From: Blastomyces gilchristii SLH14081
Taxonomy: Eukaryota; Ascomycota; Eurotiomycetes; Onygenales; Ajellomycetaceae
DNA: 43,385 bases
Assembly: GCF_000003855.2 (NCBI RefSeq)
Contig: NW_003101647.1
Location: forward strand, 22,043-65,427
Direction: 5' to 3'
The notes under the pieces were generated by a model. That model was not told where the DNA came from. It ran no database searches and saw only the letters and a program-made list of their open reading frames with translations. Shown here in pieces: positions 1-10,981 of this stretch. Positions within the stretch are counted from its first letter, which is position 1. Each line of letters begins with the position of its first letter. Both the position numbers and the translations under genes were made by a program.

Positions 1-2847
1 AGCTTCACTGATACAATCATATTATTAATAAGAATAGAGAAAATCAGGTTATAGACCTGTAGTAAGAAGATTAAATATTTACACAGATAGATAATTACAC
101 TAAATCTGAAGATCTTATTATAATAATTCCCAATCTCTTCAGAAGTATATACATTATCAGAGATCACTGCATAGAATAAGAATTCAAATATGAAATATAT
201 TAAGTTAGAAGATCTGCTGAAATTATCAAGCTTTAATAACAACTGAAAAAATGATGCTGTAATCAGCTGACTAAGTCAGATATAATTATATTATTAAATT
301 GAATATGAACTCATAGACAGATAGTTAACAGAATTTTAACAAGTCTCAGAATTTTAACAAGTCTTAAGATCTATTATATTTCTATACAGAAAAGCAAAGT
401 TATTATAAATAACTGATAAAAAGATAAATCTTACAGATTTAAAGTGATATTCATTTCTATAAATATAGAATGAGTTTTTCAAATAAATCTTATATAACTT
501 TGAGAAAGTGAATGTATAAGATAAGTGCTATAAATACTTCACTAAGTATAGATAAGTAAGTGATCTTATATTATACTTCACACACTTCAGCTTACACTAT
601 CTTGTATTGAATAAACAGCTTTCAACATTTTTGTATTTATAGATCTTTATTCATGATCTTATATCTGAGTTAAGAGTGAAATGAAAATACTTAATTTTAT
701 AATCAGATATAGTGAAAGAAGTATATAATATTCTTATTATATAGAAATAAGTAAGTCAATTATAATAGAAAATACTGCAATTGAGTATATCTTAGTAGAG
801 AACAGATAATCAGACTTCTATAACACAGATTACATACTCAGATATAATAAATCTAGATCTGAATATTATTACTAAAGTACTGAATTCTCTGAAAAAGAAA
901 TTCTCTGAGTGAAAATCTTGATATTATAAGCATTGAGCTTGCTTTAACTGTGAATATCAAAATCATAATGTAAAAGATTACACACAGTATACACAGTTAA
1001 GAGAAGTAAGAGAGTTAAAAAACTAGCAGAATCAGTAAGCTCAGAGACACTCACTGAAATTCTATAAAAAGTCTTCAAAGTGAAAGAGATATCTGTGTTA
1101 AATAACTCTCTAAATTCTGCAAAGATTAAGAGAAAGCAGGCTTCTGACTAAGATGCAGATGAGAATAAAGTAAACACTCATCTCAATATCTTAAGACCTG
1201 AAATGTTAATATATAAAGAACACTTGAGTAAGAATTAAGAGATAACTGTAAAAGTGTTAACAGATACAGAAGCTTCTATATAATATATTAATAATTATAT
1301 AATCTGAAGACTGAAAGAGATCTGCTGAGTGAAGAATTCTCAATATATAAGATTATCTAATAATTAATATTTAATATCATCTGTAAGAGTAAGAGTTCTC
1401 TTACACTTTGAAGAATAATCTTGTTATATTTAAGTGTGAGAGCTGCAGAACATGAAATACAATCTTATTCTCAGACTTAATTAATTTCAAAGATTCAATC
1501 TGCAGATTCAATGACATATGTGTTATATATAATTAACTGATAAAAAGAAAACAGTTCATACAATTCTATTAACTGATATGAGAAGAACATTTCATATCTC
1601 TGATATAGAAGAGTTAAATCTGCTTATATATTAATAAGTAAAGAGAATGATTTACAAGATCTCATCTGAAAGCATTCTGTATATTATATAGAACTCAGAA
1701 GCAGAGAAAATCAAGATAAAGAATAGATAAAATAATAGATGTATGAAGAAACTTCTGAAGAAGTATGAGAAGATCTTCTGAATAGATCTTTTATTAGAAT
1801 TGCTGCTAAAACAAGGATTTATACATGAGATTGATATGAGAAATATAAAATCAGTCAATCAAAATGCATACTCTCTGTTGTAAACACATTTCAAAGAACA
1901 GAAGTATCAGATCACAGATGTTCTAGAACATAATCTTATACAACTCTTATCAAATGTATAAGACTTTTCAGTTCTATTTATGAAAAAGGCAGATGAGAAG
2001 TGATAAATATGTATTAATTATCAAGCACTCAACAAGCTTATAATCAAGAATAAATACTCATTATCACAGATTCAACAACAGTTGAATATAGTCAGAACAT
2101 CTGATATCTATCAAAAATTAATCTTCTCTCAGAATATTAGCAGATCTGTATAGATAAACTGTCAGTACTGTGAACTGTGTTTAATATATAATAAGAAAAG
2201 TTTGAATTTCTGATAATATTATTCAGTCTGATATATGCATCTGTTATCTTTCAAATAATAATGAATATGATTCTTTATAAATAGAATAAAATCTCATATT
2301 TTATATATCTGAATGATATTCTAGTCTTTTTAAACTTATATAATAAATATCTGAAGTATTTTAATAAAGTGTTTATAACTCTGACAGAGTATAAGCTCCA
2401 TGTTAAATTAACAAAGTATGTATTTAAAATAGAAGAGTTGAAGTTCATAGAATATATAGTAAGTAATAACTGTATACATCTCATCTCAGAGAAATTGAAT
2501 GTCATAGCAAATTAATTACAGCTGAGAAATGTACACTATATATAACAGTTTCTTAAGTTAATCTTATATTACTGCAGATTCATCAAGAACTTCATATAAA
2601 TAACTGCATCACTCTTAGATCTCTTAAGAGAAATGAATACTAATCTGCAGAAGAAGAAGTTTTATTCAATTATCTAAAACACTGTATATGAAGAGGCTTT
2701 TCTCACACTGAGAGAATGTGTGATAATATTCTCAGTACTTATTCAATCAGATTACAATAAACCTTTCTATATTGAGATAAATGCATCTGAATAAGCTATC
2801 AGAGATGCTTTTCTACAGATGAGTAAGAACAGTAAGCTGCATCTAGA
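1..2847 (+). pseudogene. Ty3/gypsy family 1, copy A: decayed gag-pol fragment
   Basis: This matches copy B from 6848 to about 9675, base for base apart from transitions and a few small indels. It starts in the third codon of gag, so its LTR and leader lie outside the window. Visible landmarks are a gag zinc knuckle at about 940-980 (CFNC, then H, with the last Cys changed to Tyr), a protease active site at 1254-1278 read as VLTDTEAS (from DTGAS), and the reverse transcriptase motif YLNDILVF at 2306-2329 (from YLDD). Many stops interrupt the frame, several of them TGA where Trp is expected. Similarity to B stops at about 2847, in the connection between RT and RNase H, so the 3' half is missing or displaced. 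It is non-functional. Confidence 0.9.
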
Positions 2848-3152
2848 CTGACTGAGAAGACTATGAATTTCACATTTGATTTCATTTGATCTGATCTTAT
2901 ACATTTCTTGACGTGAGTCTCATCAGAACTAAGCCTCAAAAAAATCTGAAAATGAATCATTTCTGAGAGAAATGATGTGAAAAATGACCAGATTTAATTC
3001 AAGAACAGTGAAATGAGAGTAATTTCTCAGAATAAACTGTGAAAGATGATCATTCTTTCAAAATCAGAATGAGACTGAGACTGAAGATTAAAGTCAGTCT
3101 TATTCAGTTCATTCAGTGATTGCTTATATAATTAGAATTTGATAATAATTAT

Positions 3153-3694
3153 TGATAATACTTATGAAACAACTAAATACATTCTTGTGTAAGTTTATTC
3201 TTTACTTTCTCATGAAAACTACACTTCTCTGATATACTGTGATCAGAGATATTAAACTGTCTGATAATTTTATGTTTTACAATCATGAGTTTCTTGATTA
3301 TTTCTTCTTATAATTGTTCTCAGTGATAGTGATAAATATCTTAACTTGAGTTGAACTTTCACTTCATTCTCATCTCTGTCAATGAAATTATCAGAATATC
3401 ATATATCATCAGTGCAACAGTTGAATATATACTCTTAACAATTTTTTATAACTCTAGAATTGATTTAGTATGTAAATTTATCAGATTATCTTCAAGATAG
3501 CAGTTAAATTCAGTTTTATAAGTATGTAGTTTTATCTGATTTTTAGTTATAATTAATATATATAAGTTCTGTTTCAAAGTTAGTATTATAGTTTCATATA
3601 ATATGAAGTATTATTAAAGATTATTACTTACTAGAGAATTATATTTCACTGTCTTCACATCTTGAATATCTGCTTATTAAAATCTCTGATAGTT
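3153..3694 (-). pseudogene. Decayed coding frame of unknown family
   Basis: One minus-strand frame of about 180 codons reads as protein-like sequence broken by about ten stops, mostly TAA or TGA at places where Trp would fit. Readable pieces include HTKSILEL, IYSTVALMIYDILIISL, KLMIVKHKIIRQFNISDH and SEKCSFHEKVKNKL. Stops are far less frequent than expected for such AT-rich DNA, which argues for former coding. I do not recognise the family. A transposon protein is likely from the context, but that is inference. Confidence 0.4.
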
Positions 3695-5637
3695 AGCATT
3701 GTAGTAGTCTCAGACTAATTTAATATATAAGTCTCATTTCTTCTCTGTTCAATCTTGAGAAGTGTAGATATTAACTTAATAGAAGAAATCTAGTAGAGCT
3801 GCTATAGCATAGTACTCTATAAAAGATTGTTCAGTTTTACTATAGTAATATATTAGTTTATTTCTTACAGTAATAATAGTCTGCACTATAACATTATCTC
3901 AGATTGAATTTCTTTTTAAGTGATTTAACTGCTTCTCAAGATAAGTAAATAAACTGTTATACACTTATCAGACTGACTGCAGTATTGATGTATGAGTGAT
4001 TGAGACTATCTTCATTATCTTATAAAACTGAAACAGTAAATCAATCACATATTTCAACTGAGTTCACTTCATATCAGAAAGTTTCAATATCTGAATCTTT
4101 TTCTGATCAGAGTATTATACTCAATAATTAATTATCTGATATAATTGAAGAGTCTGAACAGTTATCTTATATATTAAACTTCACTGTATTCTAATATTCT
4201 GTATTATATTCAGTGATATGACTGATTTATTTATTTATTAAATATTATGAAATTATTATTATTATTTAAAGAAGATATAAATTGTATTAGAAATATTTCA
4301 AATCTGTGATATTTAAATTATTAATCAATCTATTCAAAATTAACAGTAGTGTTATCAAAAAGTATTATTAAAAAGCAATATTAAAAAGTATTATTAAAAA
4401 ACATTATCTTTTGTAAAGTGAATATAAAAGTTACTTGAGTAATCACTTTTATTTCATTCTCATCTCAAGAATCAGTCATCTTATTATTCTTTATCTTGAT
4501 ATTAAGATTCTTTATCAGTGTTTATATTACAAGTTGAAGTACATAAGTAATGCAGAGAATATGACCTTGTTTATTATTTCAGAAATACAAAGTTAATTTT
4601 TACTTCAAGCTCTTCATTATAGTGTAGTTATTCATAGTATTATCAGTTACAATTATAAAAAGACTGAGACTAATATCTCAATAGTCATTTTTAATCACAG
4701 TTATTAATATCTCTGTCATATAATTCTCAGTATGACTACTGATTAATGATTCAAATTCAATTAATGTCTCTTAATAAGTTCAGTTCTCATCAATGTAATA
4801 ACATGTAACTCTTATAAATATAAGATTATTTATACTAGTTCATACATTTACTGTGAGAGATACTCTTCAATAATTCTTCAACTCTGATTCTAGATATTAT
4901 ATATTAACTTTATAGTATGTCTCAAGATTGAACTGAAGACAGAATCAATGTGAAATATAAAGATTTGAATTAAGTATTTGAAGAAGTGTTCAGAATTCAG
5001 AGTTTTCAATTAATTGAAGAGAAAGATTCAGAGATATATATATACAAAGTAATTATTTACAGAAGTTATCAGATGAGAGTTATGAAATCAGAGTACTGAT
5101 ATATAATTATTTTCACATAATTTTCTTCAAATTAGAAAGTTAGTATTATTAAAAATTATTATCTGATAGAGTAACTTATCAGCTTAGTAGTAATTTTCTG
5201 ATTATTTTTCTTTTATTATCTATATTCTGATGACTTCAGATGTTAGAAAATTTCTTCAGAGCTATAATTAGTTTATAATAAATATTTCTGAATAGAGTTA
5301 TAGTAATTATAGCAGAGAGATAACTCTTCAGTAATCTATAATACAATCTATTAATAATTATTTCATAGTTCATCTCAGTATTTGTATTGAGTTTTTCATA
5401 AACTTTATAATCTAGAATCAGATATGAAGAATGAAGTAATTATTTATTATAATTAAAAGAGAGTATTCTGTGTTAAATTATAAATAATATAGACTTTGTA
5501 ATTCACAGTGATTTCTGAAAGAGTTTATGAATCTTCAATAGAAGTAAAAGAAGTGAAAGAAGTGAATTTAGAAAATATAATAAAAATTTAAGAAAGATAA
5601 TAATTTATTTTCAATAACTGATCACTGATATATGTAA

Positions 5638-5641
5638 GAAG
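5638..5641. repeat. Probable target-site duplication of copy B (GAAG, left)
   Basis: GAAG lies directly before the 5' LTR and again directly after the 3' LTR at 27589-27592. Four bases can match by chance, so this is supporting evidence only. Confidence 0.5.
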
Positions 5642-5707
5642 TATGATTTGAAAGAATGTACAATCATTGAATAATAACGCGGCCGCTTCTGAACTTGCTT
5701 ATGAGTG

Positions 5708-5723
5708 TAAAGAGGCCATAGCG
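5708..5723. repeat. SINE target-site duplication, left copy
   Basis: TAAAGAGGCCATAGCG is repeated exactly at 6105-6120. Uninterrupted LTR copies at 42219 onward carry it once, followed directly by GCC, which proves the intervening DNA is an insertion. The first TAA may belong to the tail repeat, so the duplication is 13-16 bp. Confidence 0.93.
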
Positions 5724-5729
5724 CCCCGG

Positions 5730-5740
5730 TGGCCGAATGG
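5730..5740 (+). promoter_or_regulatory. Pol III internal promoter A box of the SINE
   Basis: TGGCCGAATGG closely fits the tRNA A-box consensus TRGCNNAGYNGG and sits 6 bp from the SINE 5' end, as expected. Confidence 0.8.
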
Positions 5741-5789
5741 TTAATGCGGCCACCTGGTAGCGCCTTGCGTGGGGAAACCAAGGCGTGTG

Positions 5790-5800
5790 AGTTCGAAACC
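5790..5800 (+). promoter_or_regulatory. Pol III internal promoter B box of the SINE
   Basis: AGTTCGAAACC contains GTTCGAAAC, matching the B-box core GWTCRANNC. It corresponds to the T loop of the tRNA-like head. Confidence 0.85.
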
Positions 5801-6080
5801 CGCAGGGAATACATTAAATCCGGAACTCAAGCACCTCAGGTTTCTAATAAATACAGAGATGTATAAATCACTTCAATGAATTACTCTATGTTCTGAAATG
5901 AGAAAGTTATTATTGTATGCATTTAATTATCACTTCTTTGTATTTTTCTATATTCTTGTTTAATCTTGACATGATCTTAAACATCTGTATTTCCTTCTGT
6001 ATAATCAACACTTGACCTGTATTTAACATCACGTAAGAACTCATCATAAGCTCCGCTTGCATATGAGTATAATGAAAGAA

Positions 6081-6107
6081 TAATAATAATAATAATAATA
6101 ATAATAA
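6081..6107 (+). repeat. TAA microsatellite tail of the SINE
   Basis: Nine TAA units end at the right target duplication. The same kind of tail, read on the minus strand, ends the LINE at 10610-10620. Confidence 0.9.
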
Positions 6108-6120
6108 AGAGGCCATAGCG
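6105..6120. repeat. SINE target-site duplication, right copy
   Basis: Exact repeat of 5708-5723; the LTR resumes with GCCACTAATTAATTTAG. Confidence 0.93.
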
Positions 6121-6205
6121 GCCACTAATTAATTTAGTGTATAATATATAAGAAGTCAGTGTATATCTATAATTATACACTGACTTAAGTAATCTTTGAA
6201 TCACA

Positions 6206-6841
6206 TCTGATAGCATGTCTAAAAATTAGTAAGAAGTGTAGACTTCTTCAGAGCATGATAATTTCATCTACAAAGTAATTTGTAGTTATCATGTCAGTAT
6301 GATTCTAGAATATCTCAAAAGATAGTATATGAAAAGTAAAAGCAGAAGAGTATCTGATTAATACTACTTTACTTATTAAGGAAAAACTTCATACTCAGAT
6401 GAATGTCATATATGTGAACAGATGAGATAGGAGAAAAGAAATGAGAGTGATAAATCAGATTTAAAGAAGACTAATCTTCACTCAGAGAAATAAAAGAAGA
6501 GAGTGATTATCACTGAAGTTGTATAATAATAATAGAAATTATACAACAATATAGTAATATAATAATAGATATTATACAATTAACAAGAAATCACTGAAAT
6601 AAATATCTTCTCTAGTTAATATAAATAATACTCTTCTCTGCTATCTGAATTGAAAGATATATAGAATCTCTCAGAGAATTTACTCAAAGTAGTAAAAAAA
6701 GCAGCTGAAATCACTGAATCAGAATCAAAGCTTCATACATGTATAAGAATTCTAAATAAGATTGAGGTCTTGTGTATGCAGTGACAGGCTGAGACAGAAG
6801 TTAAATAATAATTAATATTCACAGTAAATCAAGTATTTACT
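6206..6841 (+). other. Leader (5' untranslated region) of copy B
   Basis: About 636 bp between the 5' LTR and the gag ATG, collinear with the leader of copy C (42320-43019). No long frame is visible. It contains one unit of a 16-bp sequence (around 6550) that is amplified to five copies in copy C. Confidence 0.75.
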
Positions 6842-8040
6842 ATGAAGAGCTTCACTGATGCAATCATCATCATTAATAAGAATAGAGAAAATCAGATCTT
6901 AGACCTGTAGTAGAAGATTAAATATTTATATAGACAGATAACTACACTGAATCTGAAGATCTTATTATAATTATTTACAATCTCTTCAGAAGTATACACA
7001 TCATCAGAGATCACTGCATAGAATGAGAATTTAAGCATGAAATATATTAAGCTGAGAGATCTGTCAGAGTTATTAAGCTTTAATAGTAACTGAAAAAATA
7101 ATACTGCAATCAGCTGACTAAGTCAGATATAATCATATTATTAAATTGAATATAAACTCACAGATAGATAGTTAACAGAATTTTAACAAGTCTTAAGATC
7201 TGCTGCATTTCTACATGAAAAAGCAAAGTCATTATAAATAACTGATAAAAAGATAAATCTCATAGACTCAGAGTAATATTCATTTTTATAAATATAAAAT
7301 AAGTTTTTCAAATGAATCTTACACAACTTTGAGAAAGTGAATATATAAGATAAGTATTACAAACACTTTACTGAGTGTAGATAAGTGAATAATCTTATAT
7401 TATACTTTACATACTTCAGCTTACACTATCTCACATTGAATGAAGAGCTTTTAACATCTTTTTATCTATAGATCTTTATTCATAATCTTATATCTCAATT
7501 GAGAGTGAAATAAAAATGCTTAATCTTATAATCAGATATAGTGAAAGAAGTATATAACATTCTTATTATACAGAAATAAGTAAGTCAATTGTGATAGAAA
7601 ATACTGTAATTGAGTATATCTCAGTGAAGAACAGATAATCAGACTTCTATAATATAAGTCATATACTTGAATATGATGAATTTAGATCTGAATATCATCA
7701 CTAAAGTACTGAATTCTCTGAAAAAGAAATCCTCTGAGTGAAAATCTTAATATTATAAGTATTGAGCTTGCTTTAACTGTAAATATTAAAATCATGATGT
7801 AAAAGATTACACACAGTATATACAGTTAAGAAAAGCAAGAGAGTCAAAAAACTAGCAGAATCAGTGAGTTCAGAGACACTTACTAATATTCTATAAAAAG
7901 TCTTTAAAGTGAAAGAGATGTCTGTATTAGAAGACTCTCTGAATTCTATGAATATTAAGAGAAAGCAGGCTTCTGACTGAGATATGAGTGAGAATAAAGT
8001 AGATGCTCATCTCAATGTCTTGAGACTTAAAATATTAATG
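6842..8040 (+). pseudogene. gag: gag of gypsy family 1 copy B, decayed
   Basis: Gag forms the particle and packages the RNA. The start ATG at 6842 opens MKSFTDAIIIINKNREN, and the same start is present in copy C at 43020. Copy A enters the same frame at its first base. A CCHC zinc knuckle lies in this frame at 7769-7810: CFNC, then H, with the final Cys read as Tyr. Stops, mostly at former Trp or Arg codons, run through the frame, so it is dead. The following protease is in a different frame (shifted by -1) in both A and B, so gag and pol were probably separate frames in the active element. The exact gag stop cannot be placed. Confidence 0.75.
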
Positions 8041-10609
8041 TATAAGAGACACTTGAGTAAGAATCAAGAGATAGCTGTAAAAGTGTTAGTGAACACAGAA
8101 GCTTCTATATAATATATTAATAATTATATAATCTGAAGACTGAAAGGGATTCACTGAGTGAAGAATTCTCAATATATAAGATTATCTGATAACTGATATT
8201 TAATATCATCTGCAAGAGTAAGAGTTCTCTTACACTTCAGAGAATGATCTTGCTATATTTGAGTATGAGAGCTGCAGAACATGAAATATAATCTTATTCT
8301 TAAACTCAATTAATTTCAAAGATTCAATCAGCAGATTCAATGAAGTACATATCATATACAGTTAACTGATAGAAAGAAAACAGTTCATACAATTCTATCA
8401 ACTGATATGAGAAGAACATTTCATATCTCTGATATAGAAGAATTAAATCTGCTTACACATTAATAAGCAAAGAGAATGATTCATAAGATCTCATTTAAAA
8501 GCATTCTGTATATCATACAGAACTTGAAAGCAGAGAAAATCAAGATAAAGAATATACAGAAGAACAAGTGTATTAAGAAGCTTCTGAAGAAGTATGAGAA
8601 GATCTTTCAAATAGATCTTTTATCAGAATTGCTGCTGAAACAAGGATTTGTACATAAGATTGACACAGAGAACATAAAATCAGTTAATCAGAATGCATAC
8701 TCTCTGTCACAAACACATCTTAAAGAACAGAAGTGTCAGATTACAGATCTTCTAGAATGTGATCTCATATAATTTTCATTAAGTATGTGAGGCTTTTCAG
8801 TCCTATTCATGAAAAAGATGAATAAGAAGTGATAAATGTGTATTAATTATCAAGCACTTAATAAGCTTATGATTAAGAATGAATATTCACTGTCATGAAT
8901 TCAACAATAGTTGAATACAGTTGAAAATATCTGATATCTATCAAAGATTAATCTTCTCTCAGAATACTGACAGATCTGTGTAGATGAACTGTCAGTTCTG
9001 TGAACTGTATTTAATATATAATGAGAAAAGTTTGAATTTCTGATAATATTATTTAATCTGATAAATATATCTGTTATCTTTCAAACAATGATGAATACAA
9101 TTCTTTATAAATAGAATGAAACCTCATATCTCATATATCTTAATAATATTCTAGTCTTTTCAAACTTATATAATAAATATCTAAAGTATCTCAATAAAGT
9201 GCTTATAACTCTGACAGAGTATAAGCTCTATATTAAATTAACAAAGTGTGTGTTTGAAATAGAAGAGTTGAAGTTTGTAGAATATATAGTAAGTAATGAC
9301 TGTATACATCTTATTCTGAAGAAATTGAATGTTATAGTGAATTGACTGCAGCTGAGAAATATACACTATATATAACAGTTTCTTAAATTGATCTCATATT
9401 ACTGCAGATTCATCAAGGATTTTGTATGAATATCTATATCACTCTCAGATCTCTTAAGAGAAATGAATATAAATCTGTGAAAGAAGATGTTTCATTCAAT
9501 TATCTGAAATACTACATGTGAAGAGGCTTTTCTCACACTGAGAAAATGTATAATAACATCTTCAGTGCTTATTTAATCAGATTGTGATAAATCTTTCTAC
9601 ATTGAGACAGATGTATTTAAATGAGCTATCAGAGATACTCTTCTACAGATGAGCAAGAATGATAAGCTGCACTCAGTGACATATGATGATAGAAAACTAT
9701 CAGATGCTGAGCTCAATTACTCAGTATATGAAAAGAAATTACTAGTGATTAAGTACACACTGACATTGTGAGATAGATATATTAACAATGAGTATATAAT
9801 AACAGTGATCACAGATCATGAAAGTCTCATCTATCTATAATTAATAATAAAACCTTTCAAACACTTAGCATATTGAATCTCAGAGTTTCAAGTGTATAAT
9901 CTTCATATCAAATACTGAAAGAAATCAGACACTGTGATATCTGATACAATCAGTCACAGACTTAATTTTATGAGTGAGAGTTCTATGAATCAGATATAAG
10001 AGAAGTTCATATTAAACATGCTAAGAGAGTGCAAGAAATCAGAATGAGTGAATATTATAATCTCTCACTTAAAGAATAATAAGATATCAGATGATAAGCA
10101 TTTTATAAAAGTAGTAGAAGAGATGCTTCTGAACTTCAAGCTGAGAAAATTGAAAAATGATGTTATGCTTTATCATGATCTAGAATATGTGAAAGCTCTC
10201 TATTTAGAATACTTATTTAGACATGACTTGATGACTCACATGTACAAGGAATTCAGTCACTTAGAAAGCTCTGAACTCATAAGTGTACTTGAATTAAGAG
10301 TATACTGGCCAAGCATAGCTGAGAATATTCAGATGTATGCTCACAAGTATCTGAATTATCAGGTTGTGAAAGAATCTAAGAAAGGGTTAGAATGTGAGAA
10401 AGTGTAACATCAGATAAAGTGTACAATACAATTATTCAAATAATAAGAGATGAATCTCATAGACATACTGCTGTGAACACTAAATGAAAATCAATGAATA
10501 ATTACTGCTATTAATTATGCTACTGACTGATCAGTTGTGAAAGCAGTTTCAGAGATGATAGAGAAGATAGTGATAAAGTTTCTACATAATAAGATCTATA
10601 TCATTATGA
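8041..10609 (+). pseudogene. pol: pol of copy B, part 1: protease, RT, RNase H, start of integrase
   Basis: Domains in order, all in one frame: protease with VLVNTEAS at 8083-8106 (from DTGAS); reverse transcriptase from about 8476, whose N-terminal part is still open for 98 codons (8476-8772) and includes GFVHKID and LKEQKCQITDLLECDLI; the RT catalytic motif YLNNILVF at 9136-9159 (both Asp lost); RNase H at about 9670-9960 with YDDRKLSDAELNYSVYEKEL and TDHESL; then integrase, open at 10048-10407, with HLESSELISVLELRVYWPSI (N-terminal zinc-binding region, CxxC lost) and the start of the catalytic core (IITAINYATD). A LINE is inserted at 10609/10610. In-frame stops and lost catalytic residues make it inactive. 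Confidence 0.9.
10592..10609. repeat. LINE target-site duplication, left copy
   Basis: AGATCTATATCATTATGA corresponds to AGATCTATATCAACTATGA at 18253-18271, one transition and one missing A apart. Both read as integrase (IYI, then IYINY), so joining them restores the reading of B across the LINE. Confidence 0.85.
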
Positions 10610-10981
10610 TTATTATTATTCTTCAATTATAGATGTATGCAGTCAGAGACTATGACATCTACCTGAGAATCTTTAGTTCTCAGAGTTTTTTCTATATCTA
10701 TAGAGTCAACTATTATACACTTATCAATTTCAGATATGCAAAATCAGAAAATTCCAGCTCAGAATACAAAAACTGTTTACAAATTGCAGTATTTAAACAT
10801 CTTTTAATACTTTGAAATCATTTGAAAATATTATGACAAAGGAAAAGAGAACATAGTCTTAAAGATAAACATATTAAATAGATAGATAGAAAAGAACAGA
10901 AAGAAACAAGTACAGTAAAGAGAGACTATAATAAAATAAAATTATTAAAAGATAGTATATAGCTGTTTTAATAGACTATAT
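10610..10981 (-). other. LINE 3' UTR and TAA-repeat tail
   Basis: This covers 372 bp from the ORF2 stop to the left target duplication. On the minus strand it ends in GAAGAATAATAATAA. The last ~35 bases align without gaps to the SINE 3' end, at about 24 identical positions. A short plus-strand open frame (10633-10815) is accidental. Confidence 0.75.

Larger units (their letters stand above)
2848..5641. other. Unassigned AT-rich region between gypsy copies A and B
   Basis: This stretch of about 2.8 kb has no counterpart elsewhere in the window. It has the same depletion of CG, CC and GG as the transposons, which suggests it is also repeated in the genome. One decayed minus-strand coding frame is visible (3153-3694), and another possible one lies around 5200-5420. 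Family 1 copy B is inserted at its right edge, so its continuation, if any, should lie beyond 27592. I found no terminal repeats and cannot assign a family. Confidence 0.5.
5724..6104 (+). mobile_element. tRNA-derived SINE, full length, about 381 bp
   Basis: The element has a tRNA-like head with an RNA polymerase III A box (TGGCCGAATGG, 5730-5740) and B box (AGTTCGAAACC, 5790-5800), an AT-rich body, and a 3' tail of TAA repeats (6081-6107, nine units, the last overlapping the duplication). It is flanked by an exact 16-bp target-site duplication. The A-to-B spacing of 60 bp suits a class II tRNA with a long variable arm (Ser or Leu type). The head keeps many CG, CC and GG steps, so it has largely escaped the hypermutation that affected the rest of B, or it arrived later. 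Its last ~35 bases resemble the 3' end of the LINE at 10610. SINEs encode no protein; retrotransposition would depend on a LINE enzyme. Confidence 0.9.
5642..6205 (+). repeat. 5' LTR of copy B, split by a SINE
   Basis: Without the 381-bp SINE and its extra 16-bp target copy, this LTR is 167 bp and aligns with the 3' LTR (27422-27588) and the LTR of copy C (42153-42319). It starts TATGATTTG (from TGTGATTTG) and ends AATCACA. Its outward left part keeps GCGGCCGC and GGCCATAGCG, while the inward right part is AT-rich. A TATATAA box-like sequence lies at 6145-6151. The next bases, TCTGATAGCATG, are where a primer binding site is expected. They could derive from TGGTAGC (initiator-Met type), but this is uncertain. 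Confidence 0.9.

Noticed and set aside
1652..2505. Minus-strand small open frames within copy A
   Set aside because: They are antisense shadows of the RT region, whose plus-strand motifs are clear.
5724..5815. Functional tRNA gene (Ser or Leu type)
   Set aside because: A and B boxes are good, but the expected acceptor stem does not pair, the T stem has mismatches, and the sequence continues into a TAA-tailed element with a target duplication. It is a SINE head.
8041..10609. Mitochondrial or other genome using TGA for Trp
   Set aside because: TAA also occurs at former Trp sites, catalytic residues are lost, CpG-type changes are everywhere, and the elements are nuclear retrotransposon families. 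Mutation explains it.
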